Positions 32,288 to 42,071 of a DNA stretch of 64,000 nucleotides are shown here, one piece after another (position 1 is the first letter of the stretch; the number at the start of each line of letters is the position of its first letter). The position numbers and the translations under genes were made by a program. Origin of the DNA: Prolixibacteraceae bacterium (GTDB lineage: Bacteria; Bacteroidota; Bacteroidia; Bacteroidales; Prolixibacteraceae); NCBI GenBank assembly GCA_003537645.1, contig DPRM01000094.1, positions 34,651 through 98,650 of the forward strand, read 5' to 3'. The notes beneath the pieces were generated by a model. It did not search any database and was not told the DNA's origin. It saw nothing but the letters and a program-made list of their open reading frames with translations.

Positions 32288-33478
32288 TTATTCCACGTAC
32301 AGCACCAAGCCCTTTAAATACTCTCCTTCAGGATGATACATATCTACCGGATGATCGGCTGGTTGAACCATTTGACCCAGAATTCTGACTTTTCGGCCCG
32401 AAATGGCCGCTGCCGAGAAAACGGCTTCGCGGAATTTATCTTTGGTAACTACCTGCGAGCAGCTGAATGTAAACAGAATTCCGCCCGGAGCAATTTGCTG
32501 AAATGCTTTTAGGTTAAGGCGTTTGTATCCTTTTAAAGCTTGCGGCAAAGCGCCTCTGTGTTTGGCGAAAGCCGGAGGATCGAGAATAATCAGGTCGTAT
32601 TTGTCTTTATTGGCGTCCATGTAATCGAAACAGTCGGCCACAAAAGCTTCGTGGCGAGTGTCCTCCGGAAAATTCAATTTTACGTTTTCGTTGGTCAGCT
32701 CAATAGCTTTGGCCGACGAATCGACCGAGTGAACCAGTTTGGCGCCACCACGCATGGCATAAAACGAAAATCCGCCCGAGTAACAAAACATGTTCAGCAC
32801 ACTGCGGTCTTTCGAGTATTCCTGCACCAACCGGCGGTTTTCGCGCTGATCGACAAAAAAACCTGTTTTCTGACCTTCCACCCAATCCACCTTAAAACGG
32901 TTTCCGTGTTCCTGAACTTCAAAAACTTCAGATTCGCCCAGTAAATACTGGTCTTTCGCTTCAAGTCCGGCTTTAAAAGGCACGGTCTTTTCACTTTTAT
33001 CGTAAACGGCCACCAAGCGGTCGCCCATCACTTCTTTCAAGGCTTTGGCAATGGTGTCGCGAATCACATACATTCCGGCTGAATGCGCCTGCATCACTGC
33101 TGTTCCATTGTAAAAATCGACAATCAAGCCGGGTAAACCATCACCTTCGCCATGCACCAAACGGTAAACATTCGTCTGATCATTATCAACCAATCCCAGT
33201 TTTTTACGGACATCCAATGCACGATCGAGTTTGCCTTTCCAGAAATTAAAATCGGGCTCTACTTTTTCGAACGAAAAAATTCGGACAGCAATGGAACCAA
33301 TCTGCACATGCCCCATGGCCAGAAATTCGTTTTTATTGGAAACGACTTCAACCACATCGCCTTCTTCAACGCGACCAACAATTTCTTTGATTGCCCCCGA
33401 AAAAATCCACGGATGAAAACGCTGGAGCGATTGCTCCTTTCCGGATTTCAGGATAACCCGGCTATATGTATTTGTCAT
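32288..33478 (-). CDS. rlmI: 23S rRNA cytosine-5 methyltransferase, RlmI-like
   Basis: A 396-residue protein. An N-terminal PUA-like domain (HPWIFSGAIKE, GDVVEVVSNKNEFLAMGHV) precedes the class I methyltransferase domain (VLNMFCYSGGFSFYAMRGGA, DLIILDPPAFAKHRG, FSCSQVV with the catalytic Cys). This matches RlmI/YccW, which methylates 23S rRNA. It is the last gene of a four-gene leftward unit, with 2 nt between it and the exonuclease gene. It is convergent with the exported-protein operon across the repeat-bearing gap. Confidence 0.85.
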   Translation of the reverse strand: MTNTYSRVILKSGKEQSLQRFHPWIFSGAIKEIVGRVEEGDVVEVVSNKNEFLAMGHVQIGSIAVRIFSFEKVEPDFNFWKGKLDRALDVRKKLGLVDNDQTNVYRLVHGEGDGLPGLIVDFYNGTAVMQAHSAGMYVIRDTIAKALKEVMGDRLVAVYDKSEKTVPFKAGLEAKDQYLLGESEVFEVQEHGNRFKVDWVEGQKTGFFVDQRENRRLVQEYSKDRSVLNMFCYSGGFSFYAMRGGAKLVHSVDSSAKAIELTNENVKLNFPEDTRHEAFVADCFDYMDANKDKYDLIILDPPAFAKHRGALPQALKGYKRLNLKAFQQIAPGGILFTFSCSQVVTKDKFREAVFSAAAISGRKVRILGQMVQPADHPVDMYHPEGEYLKGLVLYVE

Positions 33479-33480
33479 GC

Positions 33481-34053
33481 TTATTGTTGATTGAGAGATT
33501 CGAAAATGCGATGAGAAATCCAGGCATCGGTGGCAGCATAAATTTGCTGAGCCTCTGTTAAATCTGGTGCTTCCCAGTTGGTAACACGCTGCGATTTGGA
33601 AATGCGGTAACCCAATACAATGGCCGATAATTTTTTCAGGCTGAAATCCTGAATGCCAAAATCTTTCACATGCTCCTGAAGTTCGATAAAACCACCAGGC
33701 TTAAAGTTATTCAACTTTTGCAGGCCTTTAATATCGTCGCGAATAGCAACTCCAATTTTCTGTATTTCAGGATTTTCGAGAATACTTTTTAATCCGTTGG
33801 GCAAACCTATTTTGTTCAGGCGAAACAAAAAAGCCCGGTCTTCGGTAGCCAGCTGAAGCAAGGCAACTTCGTAAACCACACCTTTTTTGAAAGCCGGTTT
33901 GGTTTCGGTATCAAAACCCAACATCGATTGTTTCGACAGGTATTCGATCGAAGCCATGTAATCTTCTTTCGATTCCACCAGGGTAATATCCCCTTCGAAC
34001 TGAATAAGTGGCAATTCAGCTAATTCATCCTTATCAATGCTTTCTCTGTACAT
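33481..34053 (-). CDS. 3'-5' exonuclease, RNase D/WRN-like DEDDy type
   Basis: A 190-residue protein. GFDTETKPAF supplies the first Asp/Glu pair. The middle Asp is in GVAIRDDIKGLQKL, and YAATDAWISHRIFE supplies the Tyr and last Asp of the DEDDy active site. Stand-alone domains of this length occur across Bacteroidota. It could act on DNA or RNA ends. It is encoded right behind RecQ in the same unit, an arrangement that recalls the WRN exonuclease-helicase pair. Confidence 0.85.
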   Translation of the reverse strand: MYRESIDKDELAELPLIQFEGDITLVESKEDYMASIEYLSKQSMLGFDTETKPAFKKGVVYEVALLQLATEDRAFLFRLNKIGLPNGLKSILENPEIQKIGVAIRDDIKGLQKLNNFKPGGFIELQEHVKDFGIQDFSLKKLSAIVLGYRISKSQRVTNWEAPDLTEAQQIYAATDAWISHRIFESLNQQ

Positions 34054-34056
34054 CTT

Positions 34057-34683
34057 TTATTCTCCCTGATTCGCAAACCGGTCGTTCAACCAGTCCGGTT
34101 TTTTACTTGTATTATTTGAATCCGATTTCTTCTTTTTTACTGAATCCTGCTCATCGCGTGTATTTTCAGAATAAACAAGATTGTGTATTGCTCGCAAACA
34201 GTTCACCAGCGTTTGGCCCCACAACTGCGAAAAGTTATTTTTGCACTCCCAAACGGCCTGCTCCATCACCTCATCGTTCAGCATCCGAAACGACATTACC
34301 AAATCTTTCATTTCCTGATAAATATCTGCCACATTTTCAGAAATGCTGGCAGTTAAGGCCGATTCGCTGAACTGCATTCCCGATAGAAAGACCTCCTGAT
34401 AATCGTCGTTTGCTCCTGTGTGACGAAGAACTTTTTGCTGAATCAGGCTGTAATCCATCTCGGTTACGAATTTCTCCAGATCATCTTCAGTCTCCAATTC
34501 AAAATCGGGCAAAAGGCTGGCTTTCAGATATAAAAGTGGAAGTATTTTTTGTAAGCGACCAAGAAAATCAGGAGTTTCAAGGCTTTCCGATCGTTCCAGA
34601 AAGCTGCAGAATTCGTTGGCAACGGTAATAAATTCGATGACATTTTTTGAATAGGCAATGCTGTTCAGTTCTTCTTCTCTCAT
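34057..34683 (-). CDS. DUF5063 family protein
   Basis: A 208-residue helical protein with the family stretches VEFCSFLERSE-like near residue 22-32 (EFCSFLERSESLETPDFLG) and VECLRAIHNL-like near the end (GQTLVNCLRAIHNLVYS). The function is unknown. The C-terminal ~30 residues are Lys/Ser/Asn-rich and probably disordered. It lies between recQ and the exonuclease gene (3-nt gap to the latter), so a link to nucleic-acid metabolism is possible but unproven. Confidence 0.72.
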   Translation of the reverse strand: MREEELNSIAYSKNVIEFITVANEFCSFLERSESLETPDFLGRLQKILPLLYLKASLLPDFELETEDDLEKFVTEMDYSLIQQKVLRHTGANDDYQEVFLSGMQFSESALTASISENVADIYQEMKDLVMSFRMLNDEVMEQAVWECKNNFSQLWGQTLVNCLRAIHNLVYSENTRDEQDSVKKKKSDSNNTSKKPDWLNDRFANQGE

Positions 34684-34736
34684 GAAAAGTATTCTAAAAA
34701 AATATGTGGCAAAAGTACAAAGAATTTTTGATCATT

Positions 34737-36638
34737 TTATTTCCGCCATTCCATCCGGTTATCAACCCGGTAAACGATCTTTTCGTTTTCGAGCAACCAG
34801 CGAACGATTTTCACCGCGTTCTCGGGTTTCCCTTCAATCCGGGCCAGAAGTTCTTCGTAAAAACATGGTTCAAGTAGCAGTTTTTTAATTTGTTCGCTAA
34901 TGCTGTCGAACTCGTATTTACTCACATTCAGCTCGTTACGCTCCATACAAACATCGCATTTTCCGCAGCGCACCGATTCGGTTTCGCCAAAATACTGAAG
35001 CAGCAACTGGCTTCGGCATTTGTGCCCCGACGACGCGTAATGAATCACGGCATCAATACGCTGCATGTAATCGCGCTTGCGGTCGGTGTAATTTTCTTTG
35101 GTAATTTTCAGCCTGTCGATGTCGATCCGCTCCTTGGTGAAAATGATAAAAGGCGTTTTTTTCTGCGGAATATAGTCGATTATTTTCTGAGCCCTCAACT
35201 TGCTCAGAAACTCATAAACCAGTTCTGAACTTATACCCGCCCTTTCCGCCATCAATTTCTCATCAATAGAAACATAATTGGTAAACAGTCCGGTATATGA
35301 TCGTAAAAGCAATTTGATAAAACCGTCGAAACTGGCATTGGCAACCTGAAACTTATACAAATCGTCGCGTGCAACCTGAAAATAAACCTTCGACGGATTT
35401 TCCAGATCGTCGGTCAATTCCAGATAACCTTCGCGCTGCAATATTTTCAGGCTGTTGTAAACCTCTGTAATCTGAAACGAAAAATTGGAGGCGAACGTCG
35501 CCATGCTGAATTCAAAAATCCGGTCCTTTCCGAAGCCGACGGCAAGCTGATAAAAATTGCAGATAGCCTCGTAAATACGCTTAATCACATCGGGTTCGGG
35601 AAACGATTTTGCTACATTTTTCTGCAATTTAATTTTGTCGCTGTTATTAAAAAGCAGTACCGAAAAAGCTGTTTTCCCATCACGACCGCCTCTTCCTGCT
35701 TCCTGAAAATAAGCTTCCACCGAATCGGGCGCTTCGAGGTGAATCACAAACCGGACATCCGCCTTATCGATTCCCATACCAAAAGCGTTGGTAGAAACAA
35801 TCACCCTGCAGCGGCCGCTTTTCCATGCTTCCTGCCGTTCCGACCGCACTTTCGAACTCAATCCGGCATGGTAATAATCGGCAGATATTTTATTTTTCCG
35901 CAGCAGGTCGCAAATTTCGCGGGTCAGCTTGCGACTTCTTACATACACGATTCCCGTGCCTTTTGCTTTCAGAACCGCCTTTACAAGGTAATTTATTTTG
36001 TCCTCTTCGTTCCTGACCAGATAAATCAGATTGCTCCGATAATAGCTGGTTCGCAGTACATTTTTCTTCCTGAATTTCAGTTGTTCCTGAATATCTTCAA
36101 TTACCTGCGAAGTGGCAGTTGCAGTGACCGCCAAAACCGGAACATCGGGCAACATTTCACGCAATTCGGCAATTCGCAGGTACGACGGCCTGAAATCGTA
36201 TCCCCACTGCGAAATACAATGCGCCTCATCAACTGCAACCAGATTTACATCGAACTGGCTGATTCGCTCCCTGAACCTTTCGGTGGAAATTCGTTCGGGC
36301 GAGAGGTACAGAAATTTATAATTTCCCCAGGCGGCATTGTCCATCGCAATCTTCATTTCCTGCCCTGTCATTCCTGAATAAATGGCCAAGGCCTTGATTC
36401 CGCGTTGGTTCAGATTCTCTACCTGATCTTTCATCAGGGCAATTAAAGGCGTAATAACCAAACAAATACCCGGTTTCGAAAGCGAATACACCTGATAAGT
36501 TACCGACTTGCCACCGCCGGTAGGCATCAGTCCGAGCGTGTCGTTTCCACTCGCCACCGAGGCGATAATTTCTTCCTGCAAAGGCCTGAAAGCCCCGTAG
36601 CCCCAGTATTTGGTTAATATTTGTGTGAATTCGCTCAA
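34737..36638 (-). CDS. recQ: RecQ-family ATP-dependent DNA helicase
   Basis: A 633-residue protein. Helicase motifs in order: GLMPTGGGKSVTYQV (Walker A, near residue 40), VDEAHCISQWGYDFRP (DEAH and the RecQ aromatic loop), and YFQEAGRGGRDG (motif VI). A zinc-binding region with Cys in KCRSQLLLQYFG and RCGKCDVC follows, then a winged-helix part. No full HRDC domain is obvious. It unwinds recombination intermediates 3' to 5'. It is first gene of a leftward unit with DUF5063, exonuclease and rlmI. Confidence 0.92.
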   Translation of the reverse strand: MSEFTQILTKYWGYGAFRPLQEEIIASVASGNDTLGLMPTGGGKSVTYQVYSLSKPGICLVITPLIALMKDQVENLNQRGIKALAIYSGMTGQEMKIAMDNAAWGNYKFLYLSPERISTERFRERISQFDVNLVAVDEAHCISQWGYDFRPSYLRIAELREMLPDVPVLAVTATATSQVIEDIQEQLKFRKKNVLRTSYYRSNLIYLVRNEEDKINYLVKAVLKAKGTGIVYVRSRKLTREICDLLRKNKISADYYHAGLSSKVRSERQEAWKSGRCRVIVSTNAFGMGIDKADVRFVIHLEAPDSVEAYFQEAGRGGRDGKTAFSVLLFNNSDKIKLQKNVAKSFPEPDVIKRIYEAICNFYQLAVGFGKDRIFEFSMATFASNFSFQITEVYNSLKILQREGYLELTDDLENPSKVYFQVARDDLYKFQVANASFDGFIKLLLRSYTGLFTNYVSIDEKLMAERAGISSELVYEFLSKLRAQKIIDYIPQKKTPFIIFTKERIDIDRLKITKENYTDRKRDYMQRIDAVIHYASSGHKCRSQLLLQYFGETESVRCGKCDVCMERNELNVSKYEFDSISEQIKKLLLEPCFYEELLARIEGKPENAVKIVRWLLENEKIVYRVDNRMEWRK

Positions 36639-36802
36639 AGAATCATGTGCTTTAGTAATTGTTAAATTAACTTGTTTTTAGTTTTAGCACCAACAACCAA
36701 TATTGGGTTATGTAAATGTAAAAAAATAAACAGGAAAAAATTAGAAAATCCTAAGTTGCAAAAGAGCTACAATTTTGCCCCCATACTCTTCCGTTTTTTA
36801 TG

Positions 36803-36810
36803 TAAGTTTG
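36803..36810 (+). promoter_or_regulatory. -7 box (TAAGTTTG) for the type IIG gene
   Basis: TAAGTTTG fits TAnnTTTG and lies 26 nt upstream of the start at 36837, in the divergent gap with recQ. Confidence 0.6.
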
Positions 36811-36836
36811 ATCTTTAAAGAAAAACCTAACTCACA

Positions 36837-39800
36837 ATGGCTCTTTTTCAAAAAACCGTAGTACAAAAATATTTAAAACAGCTTGATGCTGAGTTAATCA
36901 ATGCAAAGTATCTGGAGTTCAAAAACCATTTCGGAAACGCTGACATTCAGGAAAACATTAGAAACAGCAAAGAGGAGCAATATCAGGGAGAATTCTTAAT
37001 CGACTTGTTTGTTAAGATTCTTGGATATGTCAAAAATCCAACGCCAAACTTTAACCTTACCACCGAGTACAAAAACATCAAAGACAGTAAAAAAGCCGAT
37101 GGAGCCATCATCATTAACGATTGCGTTAAAGCGGTCATTGAGTTAAAGGGAACCAATACCACTGATTTAAGCAAAATTGAAAATCAAGCTTTTGGGTACA
37201 AAAATAATCAGTTTGGTTGTGTGTATGTGGTGACATCCAATTTTGAGAAGCTTCGTTTTTATATCGACAATGCCATTGAACACATTGAATTCAACCTGTT
37301 TACTTTGTCGAAACTCGATTTCCAAATTCTCTATTTGTGCCTGGCCTTCGAATCGATTGAAAAGGGAATTCCTAAAAAAGTAAAAGAAGAATCATTAAGT
37401 CAGGAAGATACCATTACCAGAAAATTGTATCAGGATTATTCGCTCTTTAAGCGCGAGTTGCACCAAAACCTTGTTTCCCTCAATCCGCAATACGATTCGC
37501 TAACGCTATTTAAGAAATCGCAAAAGTTGTTAGACCGGTTTCTCTTCCTGTTTTTTGCCGAAGACCGTCATTTGTTGCCGCCAAATTCAGTGCGTTTGAT
37601 CTTAAACGATTGGAGAGACTTACTGGAGCGTGATGTTGAAATACAACTTTATCAACGCTTTAAAAAATATTTCGAATACCTGAACACAGGCTACAAAGGA
37701 AAACGTTACGATGTGTTTGCCTACAATGGAGGTTTATTTAAACCCGACGAAATACTTGACACTATCCTGATCGACGATGAATTGTTGTTCAAGCACACTT
37801 ATAAACTTTCGGAGTATGATTTTGTCAGCGAAATTGACGTGAATATTCTGGGGCATATTTTTGAAAACTCGCTGAACGAACTCGACGAGATCAATGCGCA
37901 ATTGGCCGGAGAAGAAATTGACAGGACAAAGACCAGGCGCAAAAAAGACGGGGTATTTTACACGCCAAAATACATTACCAAATACATTGTTGAAAACACT
38001 GTTGGAAAACTCTGCATCGAAAAGAAAGCCGAACTTCAGATCGTTGAAGAAGAATACGCCAACGACAAAAAGCGACAACTGAAAACCAAACAAGCCTTGC
38101 TCGACAAGTTGAAAAGCTACCAAAACTGGTTGTTGCAACTCACTATTTGCGACCCAGCTTGTGGTTCGGGTGCTTTTCTGAATCAGGCGCTCGACTTTTT
38201 AATTACCGAACATCGTTACATTGATGAATTGCAAGCCAAACTATTGGGCGTCCCGATTATCTTTAGCGATATTGAGAAAAGCATTTTGGAAAACAACCTC
38301 TTTGGGGTTGATTTGAACGAGGAAAGTGTTGAGATTGCCAAACTTTCGTTATGGTTGCGTACCGCTCAACCCAACCGAAAGCTCAACGATCTGAGCAACA
38401 ACATCAAATGTGGCAACTCGTTAATTAGCGATCCGGCGGTTGCTGGCGACAAAGCGTTTGACTGGGAACGCGAATTTCCACAGGTATTTGGTCGAAAAGA
38501 AATAGAAACGCCATTCATAGAAGTCCCAAAAGACAAAACGCCCGACTATCTTAAACTGATCAAAGAGAAATCGCTCGAAGCTCAATCGAAAGCCGAGCAA
38601 GCTTTGGCTTTGTCGAAGGAAGCTGCCGAACTCTCAAAAAAGGTATATGAATATGCCGAAAAGTTGGATGCTGTTTCCGATGATGATTCACTGTATGGCA
38701 TTCGCAAAGCTGGTTTCGATGTGGTGATCGGTAATCCGCCGTACGTTCAGCTCCAAAGCATGGGCGAAATGAGTAAAATACTCAAAAAATGTGGTTACGA
38801 AACTTATAATAAAAGTGCAGACCTATATTGCTTATTTTATGAACGAGGTTGTCAAATACTAAAGCCTAAAGGTTACTTGAGCTATATAACTTCCAATAAG
38901 TGGCTGCGCGTAAATTATGGGGAAAGTTTGCGAAAATTTATATCAACTAAAGTCAATCCAATAATATTGATTGACTTTCCAGGTATTCCAGTATTTGACG
39001 ATGCGGTTGTTGATCCCCATATATTGGTTTTAACCAATGAACCATATCAAGGCAAGACAGAAGCCTGCGCTATCAAAATGAATACGTCTGACTTGGAAAC
39101 AGTATTTGAAGCAAATAAAACCACAAGAGAATTTTCTTCAGAAAGTTGGATAATTGTTTCTAACGATGATGCTGGCAAACTCGAACAGATGAAGTTGAAC
39201 GGCATTGAATTGAAGGATTTGCCGATAAACATTAACTATGGAATTAAAACCGGTTTTAACGATGCTTTCTATATAGATGATTATATGCGCATAAAGCTAA
39301 TTGCTTTCGATGACAAGAGTGCAGAACTCATCAAACCAATGGTACGTGGCAGAAATATTTCGTCCTATTCTATAACTGGGTTTGAATATTTGATTTGCAC
39401 TTTTCCTTCTCTTAAATTGGATATTGAGAATTATCGAGCAATCAAAGAACATCTGCTTTCATTTGGATATGACCGACTGAAACAAACCGGCGACATTGGC
39501 GCACGCAAAAAAACAAGTGGCGAATGGTTTGAAACCCAAGACAGCATTAGCTATCATGCTGAATTTGCCAAACCCAAAATCATCTATCCCAATATGACTT
39601 CAGTTTTTCCGTTCATGTACGATGAAAGTGGAATGTTGGGTAATGACAAAAGTTTTATCCTAACAGCTCAAGATGATTCTGTTTCGTTATTGTTTCTCAC
39701 AGCCGTTTTCAACTCTTCGTTGGCAAAACTATGGATTTGGTGGAATTGTCCCGAATTGGGCGATAATCGCCGCGAAATCCGCAAAGTTTATTTCGAACAT

Positions 39801-40154
39801 TTCCCTGTTCCTCGAGCAAACGAAAAACAAACCGTTACACTTACACAATATGCAAAAGAACGCGCCCAATTAACTGCCAGCCTCCAAACTATTTGCTCAA
39901 AATTTACCCGCAGCATACAACGCGAGTTCAATTTGGAAAAGCTTTCGACTAAACTTGAAAATTGGTTTCACATACCGTTTAATGAGTTTTTAAAAGAGCT
40001 TGAAAAGAACAAAGTAAAACTCAAACTGTCGCAAAAAGCCGAATGGGAGGAGTATTTCCTGCAAGAATCGAAAAAAGCATTGGACATCAAAAACCAAATT
40101 GATGCAACCGATAAAGAGATTGATCGGATGGTTTATGAATTATATGGTTTATGA
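36837..40154 (+). CDS. Type IIG restriction-modification enzyme (Eco57I-like)
   Basis: A 1105-residue single-chain enzyme. The N-terminal PD-(D/E)xK-like nuclease has Asp88 (KKADGAIIIND) and Glu102-Lys104 in VIELKG. The adenine methyltransferase core has motif I DPACGSGAF (about 439-447) and catalytic NPPY (about 633-636). The C-terminal third, with GNDKSFILTA and WIWWNCPELG, is a TaqI/Eco57I-type target-recognition region followed by coiled helices. It should methylate adenine and cut outside its site. No separate methylase or specificity gene is adjacent. It stands alone between housekeeping genes. Confidence 0.88.
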   Translation: MALFQKTVVQKYLKQLDAELINAKYLEFKNHFGNADIQENIRNSKEEQYQGEFLIDLFVKILGYVKNPTPNFNLTTEYKNIKDSKKADGAIIINDCVKAVIELKGTNTTDLSKIENQAFGYKNNQFGCVYVVTSNFEKLRFYIDNAIEHIEFNLFTLSKLDFQILYLCLAFESIEKGIPKKVKEESLSQEDTITRKLYQDYSLFKRELHQNLVSLNPQYDSLTLFKKSQKLLDRFLFLFFAEDRHLLPPNSVRLILNDWRDLLERDVEIQLYQRFKKYFEYLNTGYKGKRYDVFAYNGGLFKPDEILDTILIDDELLFKHTYKLSEYDFVSEIDVNILGHIFENSLNELDEINAQLAGEEIDRTKTRRKKDGVFYTPKYITKYIVENTVGKLCIEKKAELQIVEEEYANDKKRQLKTKQALLDKLKSYQNWLLQLTICDPACGSGAFLNQALDFLITEHRYIDELQAKLLGVPIIFSDIEKSILENNLFGVDLNEESVEIAKLSLWLRTAQPNRKLNDLSNNIKCGNSLISDPAVAGDKAFDWEREFPQVFGRKEIETPFIEVPKDKTPDYLKLIKEKSLEAQSKAEQALALSKEAAELSKKVYEYAEKLDAVSDDDSLYGIRKAGFDVVIGNPPYVQLQSMGEMSKILKKCGYETYNKSADLYCLFYERGCQILKPKGYLSYITSNKWLRVNYGESLRKFISTKVNPIILIDFPGIPVFDDAVVDPHILVLTNEPYQGKTEACAIKMNTSDLETVFEANKTTREFSSESWIIVSNDDAGKLEQMKLNGIELKDLPININYGIKTGFNDAFYIDDYMRIKLIAFDDKSAELIKPMVRGRNISSYSITGFEYLICTFPSLKLDIENYRAIKEHLLSFGYDRLKQTGDIGARKKTSGEWFETQDSISYHAEFAKPKIIYPNMTSVFPFMYDESGMLGNDKSFILTAQDDSVSLLFLTAVFNSSLAKLWIWWNCPELGDNRREIRKVYFEHFPVPRANEKQTVTLTQYAKERAQLTASLQTICSKFTRSIQREFNLEKLSTKLENWFHIPFNEFLKELEKNKVKLKLSQKAEWEEYFLQESKKALDIKNQIDATDKEIDRMVYELYGL

Positions 40155-40332
40155 CACTGTAAATGACACTGTAAATTTGATTAAATCAAATCCGAAAATT
40201 ACGATTGATGAAATTGCAGTGAAACTTAACAAATCGCGCAGGACCGCGACACGTGTGCTTAAAAAGTTGCAGGAAGATGGAATAATTTCGCGTATAGGTT
40301 CGGACAAAACTGGATATTGGGAAGTAAAATAA
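40135..40332 (+). CDS. Small winged-helix protein overlapping the type IIG gene
   Basis: About 65 residues from ATG 40135 (ATG 40144 is also possible), overlapping the 3' end of the restriction gene by 20 nt. The core DEIAVKLNKSRRTATRVLKKL plus GIISRIGSDKTGYWEVK is a winged helix-turn-helix. It closely resembles the last domain of AlbA_2/ATP-binding transcriptional proteins, so it could be a remnant or a free regulator. A controller for the restriction gene is an attractive guess only. Near its start, GACACTGTAAAT occurs twice in tandem. Confidence 0.6.
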   Translation: MNYMVYDTVNDTVNLIKSNPKITIDEIAVKLNKSRRTATRVLKKLQEDGIISRIGSDKTGYWEVK

Positions 40333-40491
40333 GCCCCCGAAAGAAAACCATAACAGCCGAAAAGCATTTCCCACATTTTCAAATTACCGCATTTCAAATT
40401 GACTTTTCAGCTTAACAAATTTTAATGAACATTAAAGTTTATAGGCAAGATACCCCTTAAAAAATCAGGACATTTGTACCTTATTTTTTCG

Positions 40492-40499
40492 TAGTTTTG
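40492..40499 (+). promoter_or_regulatory. -7 box (TAGTTTTG) for guaB
   Basis: TAGTTTTG fits TAnnTTTG and lies 31 nt upstream of the guaB start; TTTG at 40473-40476 may be the upstream element, though the spacing is short. Confidence 0.6.
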
Positions 40500-40530
40500 T
40501 CTTTCAACCAAAATTTAAAAATACAACTAA

Positions 40531-42003
40531 ATGTCGTTTTTCGCCGATAAAATTGTATCCGAAGGTTTAACTTTTGACGATGTGTTGTTAATACCCTCTT
40601 ATTCAGAAGTTTTACCGCGCGAGGTTGATTTATCCACCTGGTTTACCCGCAACATTAGGCTGAATACGCCTGTTGTGACAGCTGCCATGGATACGGTGAC
40701 AGACTCACTGATGGCTATTGCGATAGCACGCGAAGGAGGAATTGGCGTGATACACAAAAACATGAGCATTGCCGAGCAGTCGAAACAAGTTACCAGCGTA
40801 AAACGGGCCGAGAACGGAATGATTTACGATCCGGTAACCATTTCGAAAGAAAAAACGGTTCGCGATGCCATCGGGCTGATGAAGACCTACAAAATTGGCG
40901 GAATTCCGGTAATCGACCATCAGGGTTGTCTGGTAGGTATTGTTACCAACCGCGACCTTCGCTTCGAAAACAACATGAACAAACTGGTTTCGGAGGTTAT
41001 GACCAAAGAAAACCTGATTACAACCAATGTTACCACCTCGCTCGAACTGGCTTCGGAAATCCTTCAGAAATATAAAATCGAAAAACTGCCGGTGGTTGAT
41101 AAAAACAATAAGTTAATTGCCCTGATAACATACAAAGACATCACAAAAGCGAAAGACAAACCACTGGCTTCGAAAGATGAAAAGGGGCGGCTGCGCGTTG
41201 CTGCTGCTGTCGGGATTGCCGGCGACACCATTGACCGTATCGATGAACTGGTAAAAGCACAGGTTGATGCCATTGTGATTGATACTGCCCACGGCCATTC
41301 GATGTATGTTTTGGATATGCTGCGAAAAGCCAAAAATAAATATCCTGAAATTGATTTTGTTGCGGGAAACATCGCTACTGCCGAGGCTGCCACAGACCTG
41401 GTACTGGCAGGCGCCGATGCCGTAAAAGTGGGGATTGGACCCGGTTCTATCTGCACTACCCGTGTAATTGCAGGAGTTGGGATTCCGCAACTTTCGGCCA
41501 TTTACAATGTGAGTAAAGCCATAAAGAAAAGCGGCGTTCCGGTTATTGCCGATGGTGGAATCCGCTATTCAGGAGATATTGTGAAAGCAATTGCCGCCGG
41601 AGCTCATTCCATTATGGCTGGTTCGCTGTTTGCTGGCGTTGATGAATCTCCCGGCGACACAATTATTTTTCAGGGACGAAAATTTAAAACTTACCGGGGA
41701 ATGGGTTCGGTTGAGGCCATGCAGTCGGGTTCGAAAGACCGCTATTTTCAGGACATGGAAGACGACATCAAGAAACTGGTTCCCGAAGGAATTGTAGCCA
41801 GGGTTCCGTATAAAGGTTCGCTTTACGAAGTGCTTCACCAGTTAACCGGTGGCGTTCGGTCTGGAATGGGTTACTGCGGGGCAAAAAATATCGAAATGCT
41901 TCAACATGCAAAATTCACCCGGATCACCAATTCAGGAATTCAGGAAAGTCACCCGCACGATGTAAGTATTACCAGTGAATCACCCAATTACAGTTCGCGT
42001 TAA
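40531..42003 (+). CDS. guaB: IMP dehydrogenase
   Basis: A 490-residue enzyme. The N-terminal TIM-barrel part is FDDVLLIPSYSEVLPREVDL. Two CBS domains lie about residues 95-200 (YDPVTISKEKTVRDAIGLM and LITTNVTTSLELASEIL). Barrel completion carries GIGPGSICTTRVI with the catalytic Cys308. It oxidises IMP to XMP, the first committed step of GTP synthesis. Length is normal for bacterial GuaB. It ends next to the first of three SurA-like genes. Confidence 0.96.
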   Translation: MSFFADKIVSEGLTFDDVLLIPSYSEVLPREVDLSTWFTRNIRLNTPVVTAAMDTVTDSLMAIAIAREGGIGVIHKNMSIAEQSKQVTSVKRAENGMIYDPVTISKEKTVRDAIGLMKTYKIGGIPVIDHQGCLVGIVTNRDLRFENNMNKLVSEVMTKENLITTNVTTSLELASEILQKYKIEKLPVVDKNNKLIALITYKDITKAKDKPLASKDEKGRLRVAAAVGIAGDTIDRIDELVKAQVDAIVIDTAHGHSMYVLDMLRKAKNKYPEIDFVAGNIATAEAATDLVLAGADAVKVGIGPGSICTTRVIAGVGIPQLSAIYNVSKAIKKSGVPVIADGGIRYSGDIVKAIAAGAHSIMAGSLFAGVDESPGDTIIFQGRKFKTYRGMGSVEAMQSGSKDRYFQDMEDDIKKLVPEGIVARVPYKGSLYEVLHQLTGGVRSGMGYCGAKNIEMLQHAKFTRITNSGIQESHPHDVSITSESPNYSSR

Positions 42004-42071
42004 TGGCAAGATTTAAGTTATTAAACACTGTTAACCCCTGTATCCAAAACTTTACTAATCAATATTTCAGT

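Noticed and set aside
36837..40154. Part of a BREX or DISARM defence cluster
   Set aside because: The neighbours are recQ and guaB housekeeping genes; no pglZ, brxC, drm or similar genes are adjacent.
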